The notes: generated from the letters alone by a model not told the origin. A stretch of 64,000 nt of DNA from Meinhardsimonia xiamenensis (GCF_900102905.1 NZ_FNFV01000004.1:124001-188000), one strand, 5' to 3'; shown: positions 1 through 8,529, counted from the stretch's first letter. Program-made: numbers and translations.

Positions 1-338
1 TCCAGCCCGACCTGTGCGGCTGCGGCGGCTTCACCGAGTTCCGCAAGATCGTGGCGATGGCCGAGACGGCCGGGCTCAGGGTGGTGCCGCATGTGTGGGG
101 CTCGGGGGTGGCGGTGGCCGCGGCGCTGCAGGCCATTGCCGCCCTGCCGCCTATTCCCAAGCGCCACGCGGCCGCGCCGGTGATGCTGGAGTTCGACCGC
201 ACGCCGAACCCGTGGCGGATGGACATTCTCGCCCGGCCCATCGAGCATCAGCGCGGTATCGCCGCCGTGCCGGAGGGTGCGGGGCTCGGCATTGAGGTCA
301 ACCGCGCCAAGGTGCTTGCCTGGTCGCCGGACCCGTGA
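1..338 (+). CDS. Enolase-superfamily enzyme (mandelate racemase/muconate lactonizing type), C-terminal part only
   Basis: Only the last ~111 codons are inside the window; the reading frame is open from base 3 to the TGA at 336-338. The visible protein starts QPDLCGCGGFTEFRK and continues with VVPHVWGSGVAVAAAL. These are the end of the C-terminal barrel of mandelate racemase/muconate lactonizing enzyme family members, where a Q-P-D strand, a GG(I/F)TE turn and an H-W/PHVWGS loop line the active site. Members dehydrate sugar acids or racemise/lactonise small acids using Mg2+. The substrate cannot be told from this fragment, because the catalytic lysines lie upstream. The neighbouring beta-hydroxyacid dehydrogenase is compatible with sugar-acid catabolism, which is inference. 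Confidence 0.8.
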   Translation, partial: QPDLCGCGGFTEFRKIVAMAETAGLRVVPHVWGSGVAVAAALQAIAALPPIPKRHAAAPVMLEFDRTPNPWRMDILARPIEHQRGIAAVPEGAGLGIEVNRAKVLAWSPDP

Positions 339-344
339 GGCGGC

Positions 345-794
345 TCAGCCCTCGGCCGCCTCGACCACTTCCTTGAACTTCGAAAAGAACTGGGCGGAGA
401 GCTTCTTCGCCGTGCCCTGGATCAGCCGGCTGCCGAGCTGGGCAAGCTTGCCCCCGATCTCGGCGCGGGCGGTGTAGGCAAGAATCGTGGCATCGCCATC
501 TTCGGTGAGGGTGACATTGGCGCTGCCCTTGGCAAAGCCCGCCGGCCCGCCCTTGCCCTCGCCCGAGAGGCTAAAGCTTTCTGGGGCGTTTGAAGGGTCG
601 AGCGTGACCCTGCCCGAAAAACGGGCCTTCACGGGGCCGACCTTGAGCGCGACCTTCGCCTCGAGATCGGTGTCGGAGTGCTTGACGAGTTCCTCGCATC
701 CAGGGATGCACTGGCGCAGGATCTCGGGGTCGTTGAGCGCGGCATAAACGCGGTCCCGTGGCGCGTTGATGCGGATTTCTTCGCTGAGTTCCAT
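345..794 (-). CDS. CoxG-like SRPBCC-family protein
   Basis: This 149-residue protein matches the CoxG (carbon monoxide dehydrogenase subunit G) branch of the SRPBCC/START-like fold. It begins MELSEEIRINAPRDRVYAAL, has the typical DPEILRQCIPGCE stretch near residues 27-39, and a glycine-rich KGGPAGFAKGSANV segment in the middle. The C-terminal helix (about 120-149) has the expected amphipathic pattern. An AAGGAGGGAGGAGA ribosome-binding site lies just before the ATG. Family members are small-molecule or lipid binding helpers, in coxMSL loci linked to enzyme maturation or membrane anchoring. No cox dehydrogenase genes are visible here, so a role in CO oxidation is not supported. It is convergent with the enolase-type gene (7-bp gap). 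Confidence 0.85.
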   Translation of the reverse strand: MELSEEIRINAPRDRVYAALNDPEILRQCIPGCEELVKHSDTDLEAKVALKVGPVKARFSGRVTLDPSNAPESFSLSGEGKGGPAGFAKGSANVTLTEDGDATILAYTARAEIGGKLAQLGSRLIQGTAKKLSAQFFSKFKEVVEAAEG

Positions 795-863
795 CGGCCG
801 GTCTCCTCCCTCCTTGGCGCGGTGGAAGAACAGAAGCCGAGCGGCGGCCGGGCGTCAACCGCG

Positions 864-914
864 CCGGGGGGCTTGCCCCCCGGACCCCCCAGGGTACTTT
901 CGCCAGGATGATGG
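864..914 (+). repeat. Intergenic REP-like palindromic element, copy 1
   Basis: A perfect hairpin with arms 864-872 and 875-883 is followed by a tail reading CCCCCCAGGGTACTTTCGCC and then AGGATGATGG. The same arrangement (GC hairpin, C-run/GG, TA(C/T)TTT, CGC(C)AGG(A/G)TGATG) occurs inverted at 11671-11722. The two copies share architecture and tail sequence and both sit between genes. This resembles short intergenic repeats often seen in Rhodobacterales genomes. The family assignment is from memory and the function is unknown. Confidence 0.6.
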
Positions 915-950
915 GCACTTGGGGTCTTCCCAATCAGCGGGGGCGCGGAA

Positions 951-1862
951 ATGGCCGAGAGCAAGCTGGCGGTGGGATTTGTGGGCGTGGGGCTGATGGG
1001 ACATGGCATGGCCAGGAACATTCTTGCCGCGGGGCATCCCCTGACCGTGATCGCCCACCGCAACCGCGCGCCGGTGGAGGATCTGGTCGCGCGGGGCGCG
1101 CGCGAGGCGCAAAGTCTCGAGGAGCTTGCCGCTGGAAGCCATGTGATCTTCATCTGCGCACCCGGCTCACCGCAGGTCGAGGCCATTGTCGAGGGGCTTT
1201 GGGAAGGGCTGCGGGAGGGGGCGGTGGTTGTTGACTGTTCCACCTCCGATCCGGCCTCGTCCGCGCGGTTGGCCGAGCGGCTGGCGGCCCGCGGTGTGGG
1301 ATTTGCCGACGCCCCGCTCGGCGGCACGCCCGTGCAGGCCGAGGAGGGGCGGCTTCATACCATGGTGGGTGCGACCGATGAGGTGTTTTCCCGCATCGAG
1401 CCGGTCATTGCCACATGGGCCGAGCGGATCGTGCATATCGGCGGCCCCGGCGATGGGCATCGCATGAAGCTCATCAACAACTTCCTCTCGCTCGGTTACG
1501 CCGCGATCTATGCGGAGGCGTTGACGCTTGCTGCCAAGGTGGGGCTGGGGCCGAAGAAGGTGGACAGTGTGCTGCGCGGCAGCCGCATGGACTGCGGCTT
1601 CTATCAGACCTTCATGGGCTACATCATCGAGGGCAACCGCGAGTCCCACAAGTTCACACTGGCCAACGCCTACAAGGATCTGCGCTATCTGGAATCGATG
1701 GCCAATGCCGCCGGTGTGGCCAACCCCGTGGGCAATGCCGCCAAGAACAACTTTGCTCTCGCAGTTTCCGCCGGAGGCGACGGGCCCAAGGACTATGTGC
1801 CGCATCTCGTGGAGTATGTGGGGCGGCTCAACGGGGCGACGTTTTCACCCGGCAAGGAATAG
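951..1862 (+). CDS. NAD(P)-dependent beta-hydroxyacid dehydrogenase (3-hydroxyisobutyrate dehydrogenase family)
   Basis: This 303-residue protein has a Rossmann nucleotide-binding motif GVGLMG at residues 12-17. The catalytic lysine motif GDGHRMKLINN has the general acid/base K173 and the conserved N177. The C-terminal all-helical domain has the length expected of the family. The substrate loop reads DAPLGGTP (about 120-127), not the DAPVSGG of classical 3-hydroxyisobutyrate or tartronate semialdehyde enzymes, so the substrate should not be assumed. Members reversibly oxidise beta-hydroxyacids to semialdehydes in the cytoplasm. The gene lies between a CoxG-like gene (divergent) and the mat regulator (convergent). 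The ATG at 951 is chosen because the glycine motif then sits at the usual distance. Confidence 0.85.
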   Translation: MAESKLAVGFVGVGLMGHGMARNILAAGHPLTVIAHRNRAPVEDLVARGAREAQSLEELAAGSHVIFICAPGSPQVEAIVEGLWEGLREGAVVVDCSTSDPASSARLAERLAARGVGFADAPLGGTPVQAEEGRLHTMVGATDEVFSRIEPVIATWAERIVHIGGPGDGHRMKLINNFLSLGYAAIYAEALTLAAKVGLGPKKVDSVLRGSRMDCGFYQTFMGYIIEGNRESHKFTLANAYKDLRYLESMANAAGVANPVGNAAKNNFALAVSAGGDGPKDYVPHLVEYVGRLNGATFSPGKE

Positions 1863-1909
1863 CCCGGCGCCCTCGTCGGAGCCTTGTGGCGCGAGGAATT
1901 TCCGCAACG

Positions 1910-2566
1910 CTATTCGGCCGCGCGCCGCAGCGACAGCATCAGGTTGAGAAACTTCTCGCCCTGCACCGCCACGTGCCGGCGCAGAGCCTCGGCCGCCTCT
2001 TCGGCATCGCCGCGCTCCAGCGCCTCTACGATGGCCTCGTGCTCGCTCATCGACTGGGCCATGCGCCCGCGCAGGCGGAGCTGGCGACGCCGGAACGGTT
2101 CCAGCCGTCTGTGCAGCGCGCGCGTCTCGGCTTCCAGAAAGCTGTTGCCCGACTCGCGGTAGATGATCTGGTGAAACCGGGCGTTGGCGCTGTAATAGCT
2201 GTCCGGGTCACAGGCATCGACGGCTGCCTGGCATCTGGCGTTTGCGTCGCGCAGTTCCGCCAGGGCTGCCTCGGAGATGCGCCTGGCCGCCAGGCGCCCG
2301 CAAACGACTTCAAGCTCGGCCATCACCTCGAACATCTCGACGAGTTCGACCGGCCCTGGCTGGCGCACGAAGGCACCGCGGCGCGGAACCAGTTCGACCA
2401 GCCCGGACAGCGCCAGCCGCTGAAGCGCCTCGCGCAGGGGCGTGCGTGAAACCCCGAAGTGGCGCGCAAGCCGCACCTCATCGAGGCGCTCGCCATCGGC
2501 GTAACTGCCGTCGAAGATACGCTCCTCGATCTCCTTGGCGATGATGTCGGCGCGGCGCAATTCCAT
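1910..2566 (-). CDS. GntR/FadR-family (FCD) transcriptional regulator, probable malonate regulator (MatR/GtrA-like)
   Basis: This 218-residue protein has an N-terminal winged helix (about 1-70) with the GntR signature DEVRLARHFGVSRTPLREAL, then an all-helical FCD ligand-binding domain (about 80-210). FCD regulators bind small carboxylates through a metal-holding histidine/aspartate set; H132 and H174 fit such positions. The gene is divergent from the malonate TRAP operon. A perfect 16-bp palindrome at 2610-2625 lies between them and closely resembles the operator reported for Rhizobium MatR (as I recall, TCTTGTA/TACACGA). Regulation of matPQMAB in response to malonate is therefore likely. Regulator identity is inferred from context and operator, not from a search. 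Confidence 0.85.
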   Translation of the reverse strand: MELRRADIIAKEIEERIFDGSYADGERLDEVRLARHFGVSRTPLREALQRLALSGLVELVPRRGAFVRQPGPVELVEMFEVMAELEVVCGRLAARRISEAALAELRDANARCQAAVDACDPDSYYSANARFHQIIYRESGNSFLEAETRALHRRLEPFRRRQLRLRGRMAQSMSEHEAIVEALERGDAEEAAEALRRHVAVQGEKFLNLMLSLRRAAE

Positions 2567-2609
2567 GACGGCAGCCTATCAGCACGTGACTCAGAACACA
2601 ATCACGACG

Positions 2610-2625
2610 ATCTTGTATACAAGAT
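2610..2625. promoter_or_regulatory. Perfect 16-bp palindrome, probable GntR operator of the mat operon
   Basis: The sequence ATCTTGTATACAAGAT is a perfect inverted repeat. It lies 44 bp from the regulator start and 78 bp upstream of the dctP-type start. The TTGTATACAA core is the common target type for FCD-type GntR proteins and is nearly identical to the malonate regulator site described in Rhizobium. One site would allow control of both divergent promoters. Confidence 0.8.
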
Positions 2626-2702
2626 GGTTGACCGCCAAAACAGAACGTGCCTATCGTTGCGTCACTTTCCGGCCCGCGGCCGGAACCTGACGGGAGGAAG
2701 AC

Positions 2703-3686
2703 ATGAATACCATGCTCAAGACCGCGGCAGCGGTGGCGATTTTCGCGCTGGGTGGCATCGCCGAAGCGCGCGAGCTGCGCCTGTCTCACCAGTGGTCGAA
2801 CCAGGACGTGCGCCACCAGGTGGCGCAGATTGTCGCCGACGAGGTCGCGAAGGCGAATGTGGGGCTCGAGATCAGGATTTTCGGATCCCAGTCGCTGTTC
2901 AAGGCGCGCGAGCAGTACAAGCCGCTCTCGCGCGGCCAGCTCGACATGACTGTTCTGCCGCTTGCCTATGCCGCCGGCCAGCAGCCGGCCTACAACCTGA
3001 CGCTGATGCCCGGGCTGGTGAAGAACCACGACCATGCTGCGCGGCTTTCGCATTCGCCGTTCATGAAGGCGCTTGAGGAGAAGATGGCCGAGGACGACGT
3101 GATGGTGCTCGTCCACGGCTACCTTGCGGGCGGTTTTGCCGGCAAGGACAAGTGCATCACCAAGCCGGAGGACGTGAAGGGGCTGCAGATGCGCGCCGCC
3201 GGCAAGGCCTTCGAGCAGATGCTGGCGGGTGCCGGCGCCTCCATCGCCTCGATGGCGTCTTCCGAGATCTACAACGCCTTCCAGACCGGCGTGCTCGATG
3301 CGGCCAACACCTCGTCGTCGTCTTTCGTGAGCTACCGGATCTACGAGGTGGTGAACTGCTACACGCCCGCGGGCGATGTGGCGCTGTGGTTCATGTATCA
3401 GCCTCTGCTGATGAACAAGAGCACCTTCGAGAGCCTGACGCCGGAGCAGCAGAAAGCCCTGCGCGATGCGGCGGCGAAGGCGGAGGCCTTCTATCTGGAG
3501 GAGGCCAAGAAACAGGACGCCGAGTCGGTTGAGGTGTTCCGCAAGGCGGGCGTTCAGATTGCCCAGATGACTCCGGAGGATTTCGAGGCATGGCGGGAGA
3601 TCGCCAGGCAGACGTCCTACAAGGCGTTTCTCGAGGACGTGCCGGATGGGCAGAAGCTTCTTGATCTTGCGCTTTCCGTGGAGTGA
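2703..3686 (+). CDS. matP: TRAP transporter periplasmic solute-binding protein (DctP family), probable malonate binder
   Basis: This 327-residue protein has a Sec signal peptide (MNTMLKTAAAVAIFALGG, predicted cut after A22) and the DctP-fold sequence, including LRLSHQWSNQDVRHQ at the mature N terminus and the ligand-contact region GLQMRAAG near residues 160-167. It would capture a carboxylate in the periplasm and deliver it to the DctQ/DctM membrane pair encoded directly downstream. The GGGAGGAAG ribosome-binding site at 2693-2701 fixes the ATG. Gene order (GntR regulator divergent, then P, Q, M, decarboxylase, CoA ligase) matches the Sinorhizobium matPQMAB malonate locus, so malonate is the likely substrate. 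The symbol is given on that basis. Confidence 0.9.
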   Translation: MNTMLKTAAAVAIFALGGIAEARELRLSHQWSNQDVRHQVAQIVADEVAKANVGLEIRIFGSQSLFKAREQYKPLSRGQLDMTVLPLAYAAGQQPAYNLTLMPGLVKNHDHAARLSHSPFMKALEEKMAEDDVMVLVHGYLAGGFAGKDKCITKPEDVKGLQMRAAGKAFEQMLAGAGASIASMASSEIYNAFQTGVLDAANTSSSSFVSYRIYEVVNCYTPAGDVALWFMYQPLLMNKSTFESLTPEQQKALRDAAAKAEAFYLEEAKKQDAESVEVFRKAGVQIAQMTPEDFEAWREIARQTSYKAFLEDVPDGQKLLDLALSVE

Positions 3687-3764
3687 CACGGTGGCGGAGT
3701 GGCTCTCGGGCCGCTCCGCCTCCTCGTCTTGCTCCTGATCTGCATCGCGGAGGAAAACGCCGCC

Positions 3765-4313
3765 ATGGTTGGAATGACGCGCACCGTCGTCGCCCGTAGC
3801 GGGAACAACCCCTTTCTGCGTGCCGTTGGGGTGCTGTCCACCCTGGCCGGCTGGTGCTCGGCCGGCATGATCCTCGCCGCGGTCCTCATCACCTGCCAGA
3901 TGATCGTCATCCGCTTCGTGCTCAACGGGTCGACCATCTGGCAGACGGAAGCGGTGGTTTATCTCATGGTTGCGGCGACGCTGATCGGACTTCCCTATGT
4001 CCAGCGTCTGCGCGGGCATGTGAACGTGGACCTGCTGCCGATGTCGCTGCCGCGGCGATGGCGCCACGCTCTGGCCGTTCTTACCCTGTCGGCCTCGATC
4101 GCCGTTGTCTCGGTGATGCTGTTCTACGGCTTCGAGTTCTGGCACATCGCCTGGGAGCGCGGCTGGCGGTCGGACACCGTCTGGGGCGTGCGCCTCTGGA
4201 TCCCCTATCTTTCGATTCCGGTGGGCTTCGGGTTGCTGCTTCTTCAGCTCGTCGCTGACCTTGTCGCGGTGCTGACGGGGGTTGAAGAGCCCTTCGGTCT
4301 GGAGGAAGCCTGA
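3765..4313 (+). CDS. matQ: TRAP transporter small membrane subunit (DctQ family)
   Basis: The DctQ-type small permease has 182 residues and four predicted membrane segments. The signature region IWQTEAVVYLMVAATLIGLP and the following RGHVNVDLLP are typical of DctQ. It pairs with the large DctM subunit to form the Na+-driven transporter in the inner membrane. The frame is open from 3699, but GCGGAGGA at 3747-3754 sits correctly for the ATG at 3765. The longer version would add a leader without a ribosome-binding site, so 3765 is preferred. The stop overlaps the start of dctM by one base (TGATG), indicating translational coupling. Confidence 0.9.
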   Translation: MVGMTRTVVARSGNNPFLRAVGVLSTLAGWCSAGMILAAVLITCQMIVIRFVLNGSTIWQTEAVVYLMVAATLIGLPYVQRLRGHVNVDLLPMSLPRRWRHALAVLTLSASIAVVSVMLFYGFEFWHIAWERGWRSDTVWGVRLWIPYLSIPVGFGLLLLQLVADLVAVLTGVEEPFGLEEA

Positions 4314-5629
4314 TGGACCCGCTCCTTCTCGGCGCTCTGGTGGCGGTGGCCACAATTCTGGTTCTGTTTTCGGGAGTCTCGGTGGCGATTGGCCTGCTGA
4401 TCGTCTCGGGCGGTTTCCTTCTGGTGTTCGATGGCGTGCGGTCGCTGGAGCTGATGCCGGAGATCTTCTTTGGCAAGCTCGACAGCTTCGCGCTCCTGTC
4501 GATCCCGATGTTCATCATCATGGGGGCGGCGATCTCCTCGACACGGGCAGGCGCCGATCTCTATGAGGCGCTGGAGCGCTGGCTGACCCGCGTGCCGGGC
4601 GGGCTTGTGGTCTCCAACTTGGGCGCGTGCGCGCTTTTTGCGGCCATGTCGGGCTCAAGCCCGGCCACCTGTGCCGCGATCGGCAAGATGGGCATCCCCG
4701 AGATGCGCAAGCGCGGCTATCCCGACGGGGTGGCGGCGGGTTCCATCGCCGCGGGCGGCACGCTCGGCATTCTGATTCCGCCCTCGGTGACGATGATCGT
4801 CTACGGCATTGCCACCGAAACCTCGATTGGCCGGCTGTTTCTCGCGGGCGTCATCCCGGGGCTGATGCTGGTTGGGCTGTTCATGGCCTGGTCGCTCTAC
4901 TCCACCTGGGCCTCGGGCAACGCCGCGACCCTCTCGCCCGGGCGCTACAGCTGGCGCCAGCGCTTCGAGATCCTGCCGCGAGTGCTGCCCTTTCTCGTAA
5001 TCATCCTCGGCGTGCTCTATGCCATGTATGGCGGGGTTGCCACGCCTTCGGAGACCGCCGCGGTGGGCGCGCTTCTGTGCCTTCTGATCGCCATGGTGAT
5101 CTATCGGCTGTGGGATCCGCGCGCGCTATGGGCCGTCTTGCGCGACAGCACCCGCGAGAGCGTGATGATCCTGTTCATCATCGCTGCGGCCGGGGTGTTC
5201 TCCTACATGCTGAGCTCGCTCTTCATCACTCAGTCCATTGCCGCCTGGATCGGCACGCTCGAAGTCAACCGCTGGGTGCTGATGGGGGCGATCAACATCT
5301 TTCTGCTGGTCGCGGGGTTCTTCCTGCCGCCGGTGGCGGTGATCCTGATGGCCGCGCCGATCCTGTTGCCGATCATCACCAGCGCGGGTTTCGACCCGAT
5401 CTGGTTTGCGGTGGTGCTGACCATCAACATGGAAATCGGGCTGATCTCGCCGCCGGTGGGGCTCAACCTCTATGTCATCAACGGCATCGCGCCCGACATC
5501 TCGCTGCGCACCATTCTCGTGGGCTCCCTGCCCTATGTGGCCTGCATGGTGCTGGCGATCATCCTCCTGTGCATCTTCCCCGGGCTCGCCACCTGGCTGC
5601 CCGATCTGGTGATGGGGCCCAGCTTGTGA
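4313..5629 (+). CDS. matM: TRAP transporter large permease subunit (DctM family)
   Basis: This 438-residue integral membrane protein has about 12 hydrophobic segments. DctM hallmarks are present: PMFIIMGAAIS near residue 64, SGSSPATCAAIGKMGIPEMR at about 112-131, the re-entrant GTLGILIPPSVTMIVYG region, and the PPVGLNLYV motif near the C terminus. It carries the transport pathway and Na+ sites of the TRAP system and works with the preceding P and Q proteins. The start overlaps the dctQ stop, and the stop overlaps the next gene's GTG, so the transport and catabolic genes are one operon. Confidence 0.93.
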   Translation: MDPLLLGALVAVATILVLFSGVSVAIGLLIVSGGFLLVFDGVRSLELMPEIFFGKLDSFALLSIPMFIIMGAAISSTRAGADLYEALERWLTRVPGGLVVSNLGACALFAAMSGSSPATCAAIGKMGIPEMRKRGYPDGVAAGSIAAGGTLGILIPPSVTMIVYGIATETSIGRLFLAGVIPGLMLVGLFMAWSLYSTWASGNAATLSPGRYSWRQRFEILPRVLPFLVIILGVLYAMYGGVATPSETAAVGALLCLLIAMVIYRLWDPRALWAVLRDSTRESVMILFIIAAAGVFSYMLSSLFITQSIAAWIGTLEVNRWVLMGAINIFLLVAGFFLPPVAVILMAAPILLPIITSAGFDPIWFAVVLTINMEIGLISPPVGLNLYVINGIAPDISLRTILVGSLPYVACMVLAIILLCIFPGLATWLPDLVMGPSL

Positions 5630-6882
5630 CGCGGCTTGCCGACCTTCTCGCCACGGTCTTCGAGCGACGGCCGCGGCGGCTCTCGCGCGGGCGCGTCGAC
5701 GACCGCCCGCTCGTGGAGCTTGCCCGCGAGCTTCTCGGCTCGGCGGGGGAGGCCTCGGGGCTGGCGCTGGCCGATGCCATCCTGACCCGCTATGAGGCGC
5801 TTACCGACGAAGGCAAGCTCGCCTTCCTCCGGCAGATCGCCGCCGAGATGGACATTGACCCCGAGGCGGTGCGGCGTGCGCTCGCCGCCTATGAGGCCCG
5901 GCCCTCGCGCGCCACTTACCGCGCCTTTTCCGCCGCTGCCGAACCGGCGCGGCAGGAGCTCATCCGGCGGCTTAACCAGGTGCCGGGCGCGACGGCACGG
6001 CTTGTGCGCATGCGGGCCGATCTGTTGCGGCTGGGGCAGGGGGAGGCGCCGCTCGAGGCGCTAGATCTCGACTTCCGCCATCTCTTCGCCTCCTGGTTCA
6101 ATCGCGGCTTTCTGGTGCTGCGACGCATCAGCTGGGAGAGTCCCGCGCATATCCTCGAGAAGATCATCGCCTATGAGGCGGTGCATGCCATCGACAGCTG
6201 GGATGACCTGCGCCGCCGGCTGCAACCGGACGACAGGCGCTGTTTCGCCTTCTTCCACCCCGCCATGCCCGATGAGCCGCTGATCTTCGTCGAGGTGGCG
6301 CTCACGCGCGGCATCCCCGGCTCCATCCAGAAGCTCCTGGCCGAGGATCGCGCGCCGATGGCGGCGGAGGAGGCCGACACGGCCGTGTTCTATTCCATCT
6401 CCAACTGTCAGAAGGGGCTCAGGGGCATCTCCTTCGGCAATTCGCTCATCAAGCAGGTCGCGCACGACCTCGCGGCCGATCTGCCGGGACTCAAGACCTT
6501 CGTGACGCTCTCGCCGATACCGGGTCTCATCGGCTGGCTGAAGGATCAGGGCATCGCCCATGACGTACAGGACGGCGAGGCGATGCGGGCGCTCGCCGCG
6601 CATTACCTTCTGCACGCCAAGGCCGCCGACGGGCTTCCGCTTGATCCGGTGGCGCGGTTTCACCTCGGCAATGGCGCGATACTGCATGAGGTGCACGCCA
6701 ATGCCGACATTTCGGCGAAGGGTCTCGCCCAGTCGGGCGGCACGATGGTGAACTACCTCTACAAGCTCGACCGGGTCGCCCAGAACCATGAGCTCTTCGT
6801 CACCAGGCGCGAGGTTGTCGCCAGCCCCGAGCTGCGGGCGCTGGCCGAACGCGCGCCGCTCGAGACAGGCAAGGAACGCTGA
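5626..6882 (+). CDS. matA: Malonyl-CoA decarboxylase
   Basis: This 418-residue protein converts malonyl-CoA to acetyl-CoA and CO2. An N-terminal helical domain (about 1-140) is followed by a GNAT-like catalytic domain. The catalytic-site segments of the family are visible: SISNCQKGLRGISFG, with the conserved Ser near 259, and the LHEVHANADISAKG segment, with the conserved His near 357. The open frame extends far upstream, but that part is a shadow of dctM. Homology begins at the GTG at 5626, which overlaps the dctM stop in a GTGA arrangement. Coupling to the TRAP genes and to the malonyl-CoA synthetase downstream makes a complete malonate catabolic unit. Confidence 0.92.
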   Translation: MTRLADLLATVFERRPRRLSRGRVDDRPLVELARELLGSAGEASGLALADAILTRYEALTDEGKLAFLRQIAAEMDIDPEAVRRALAAYEARPSRATYRAFSAAAEPARQELIRRLNQVPGATARLVRMRADLLRLGQGEAPLEALDLDFRHLFASWFNRGFLVLRRISWESPAHILEKIIAYEAVHAIDSWDDLRRRLQPDDRRCFAFFHPAMPDEPLIFVEVALTRGIPGSIQKLLAEDRAPMAAEEADTAVFYSISNCQKGLRGISFGNSLIKQVAHDLAADLPGLKTFVTLSPIPGLIGWLKDQGIAHDVQDGEAMRALAAHYLLHAKAADGLPLDPVARFHLGNGAILHEVHANADISAKGLAQSGGTMVNYLYKLDRVAQNHELFVTRREVVASPELRALAERAPLETGKER

Positions 6883-6886
6883 CGAC

Positions 6887-8401
6887 ATGGCCAATCCGCT
6901 CTACGACACGCTCTTCGCGCCGCATGAAGGCAAGACCAAGCCTTTCCTGCTTCTGCCCGATGGGGGAGAGGTCAGCTATACGGCGTATCTCGACACCGCC
7001 GCGCGGCTTGCCAACACGCTGCGCGATGCCGGCCTGAAGCCCGGCGATCGCGTTGCGGTGCAGGTGGAGAAGTCGCCCGAGGCGCTCGCCCTTTATGCCG
7101 CGGCGGTGCGCTCGGGTGTGGTGTTCCTGCCGCTCAACACCGCCTACACGGTCGAGGAGCTGAGCTATTTCATCGAGGACAGCGGCGCCGGGCTGGTCGT
7201 CTGCGACCCCGCGCGGCGCGAGCTGCTCGCCCCGGTCGCCGCCCGTCTCGGCGCCGGGCTCGAGACGCTGTCGGCCGACGGCGGTGGCTCGCTGATGGAG
7301 CGCGCGCGCCGGATGCCGACCCGCTTCGAGACGGTCGATCGGGGGGAGGATGACCTTGCCGCGCTCCTGTACACCTCCGGCACCACCGGCCGCTCGAAGG
7401 GTGCGATGCTGACCCAGCGCAACCTTCTGTCGAACGCGCTGACGCTGGTCGAGGCCTGGCGCTTCACCGAGGATGACGTGCTTCTGCACGCGCTGCCGAT
7501 CTTTCACACGCATGGCCTGTTCGTGGCGACCAACGTCATTCTCGCCGTTGGCGGCAGCATGATCTTCCTGCCGAAGTTCGACATCGACCAGATCATCGCC
7601 AATTTGCCGCGCGCCACGGCGATGATGGGCGTGCCCACCTTCTACACCCGCCTTCTGGACGACCCGCGCCTCACGCGCGAGCTCGTCGCGCACATGCGGC
7701 TCTTCGTCTCCGGCTCGGCGCCGCTTCTGGCCGAAACCCACCGCGCCTTCGAGGAGCGCACCGGCCATCGCATTCTCGAGCGCTACGGCATGACCGAGAC
7801 CAACATGAACACCTCCAACCCCTATGATGGCGAGCGGCGGGCCGGCACGGTGGGCTTTCCGCTGCCGGGGGTGGAGCTGAAGATCACCGACCCGGAGACA
7901 GGCGAGGAACTGCCGCGCGGCGAGATCGGCCAGATCGAGGTGCGCGGGCCCAACGTGTTCATGGGCTACTGGAACATGCCGGAGAAGACGAAGGAGGAGC
8001 TGCGCGAGAACGGCTTCTTCATCACAGGCGATCTGGGGCTGATCGACGAGGACGGTTACGTGCACATCGTCGGCCGCAACAAGGATCTGATCATCTCGGG
8101 CGGCTACAACATCTACCCCAAGGAGATCGAGATGGTGCTCGACGCCCAGCCCGGCGTGAAGGAAAGCGCCGTCGTGGGCGTGCCGCACCCCGATTTCGGC
8201 GAAACGGTGCTGGCGGTGATCGTGCCCGAGAAGGAAGGACGGCCCGAACGCGCCGCGCTCGAGGCGGCCGTCCGCGAAAATCTCGCCAGGTTTAAGCATC
8301 CGCGCGAATACATCTTTCTGGATGAGCTGCCGCGCAACACCATGGGCAAGGTCCAGAAGAACGTGCTGCGCGAGAAATATCGCGACCTGTTCACCGGTTG
8401 A
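6887..8401 (+). CDS. matB: Malonyl-CoA synthetase (malonate--CoA ligase, MatB type)
   Basis: This 504-residue member of the ANL adenylate-forming family is the right length for MatB. It has the phosphate-binding loop YTSGTTGRSKG at residues 162-172, the ERYGMTETNMNTSNPY substrate/AMP motif typical of MatB, the hinge GRNKDLIISGGYNIYP, and the C-terminal catalytic lysine K488 in NTMGKVQKN. It activates malonate with ATP and CoA, and the product feeds the decarboxylase just upstream. The ATG at 6887 follows an AAGGAA site, 4 bp after the matA stop. It closes the matPQMAB operon. Acetoacetyl- or methylmalonyl-CoA ligase activity is a less likely alternative. Confidence 0.92.
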   Translation: MANPLYDTLFAPHEGKTKPFLLLPDGGEVSYTAYLDTAARLANTLRDAGLKPGDRVAVQVEKSPEALALYAAAVRSGVVFLPLNTAYTVEELSYFIEDSGAGLVVCDPARRELLAPVAARLGAGLETLSADGGGSLMERARRMPTRFETVDRGEDDLAALLYTSGTTGRSKGAMLTQRNLLSNALTLVEAWRFTEDDVLLHALPIFHTHGLFVATNVILAVGGSMIFLPKFDIDQIIANLPRATAMMGVPTFYTRLLDDPRLTRELVAHMRLFVSGSAPLLAETHRAFEERTGHRILERYGMTETNMNTSNPYDGERRAGTVGFPLPGVELKITDPETGEELPRGEIGQIEVRGPNVFMGYWNMPEKTKEELRENGFFITGDLGLIDEDGYVHIVGRNKDLIISGGYNIYPKEIEMVLDAQPGVKESAVVGVPHPDFGETVLAVIVPEKEGRPERAALEAAVRENLARFKHPREYIFLDELPRNTMGKVQKNVLREKYRDLFTG

Positions 8402-8529
8402 TTCAGGCGGGTCCATGCTGCCTTTCCCAGGAAGGCGCAAGGCTCATTGCTGCGGCAAGGTATTGCCGCCGGCGCCGTTTATGGCGAGGTTGGCCTTGAG
8501 AGCCGAGCCGGGGGAGGGGGAGCACGATC

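Noticed and set aside
345-794. Carbon monoxide dehydrogenase locus suggested by the CoxG-like protein
   Set aside because: No coxL, coxM or coxS genes are present, and CoxG-like SRPBCC proteins occur widely without them.
2478-4355. 625-codon minus-strand open frame across the TRAP genes
   Set aside because: It contradicts the divergent regulator/TRAP arrangement and has no family sequence.
8452-8469. GCGGCAA/TTGCCGC hairpin after matB as a terminator
   Set aside because: The stem is only 7 bp and is followed by GC-rich sequence rather than Ts.
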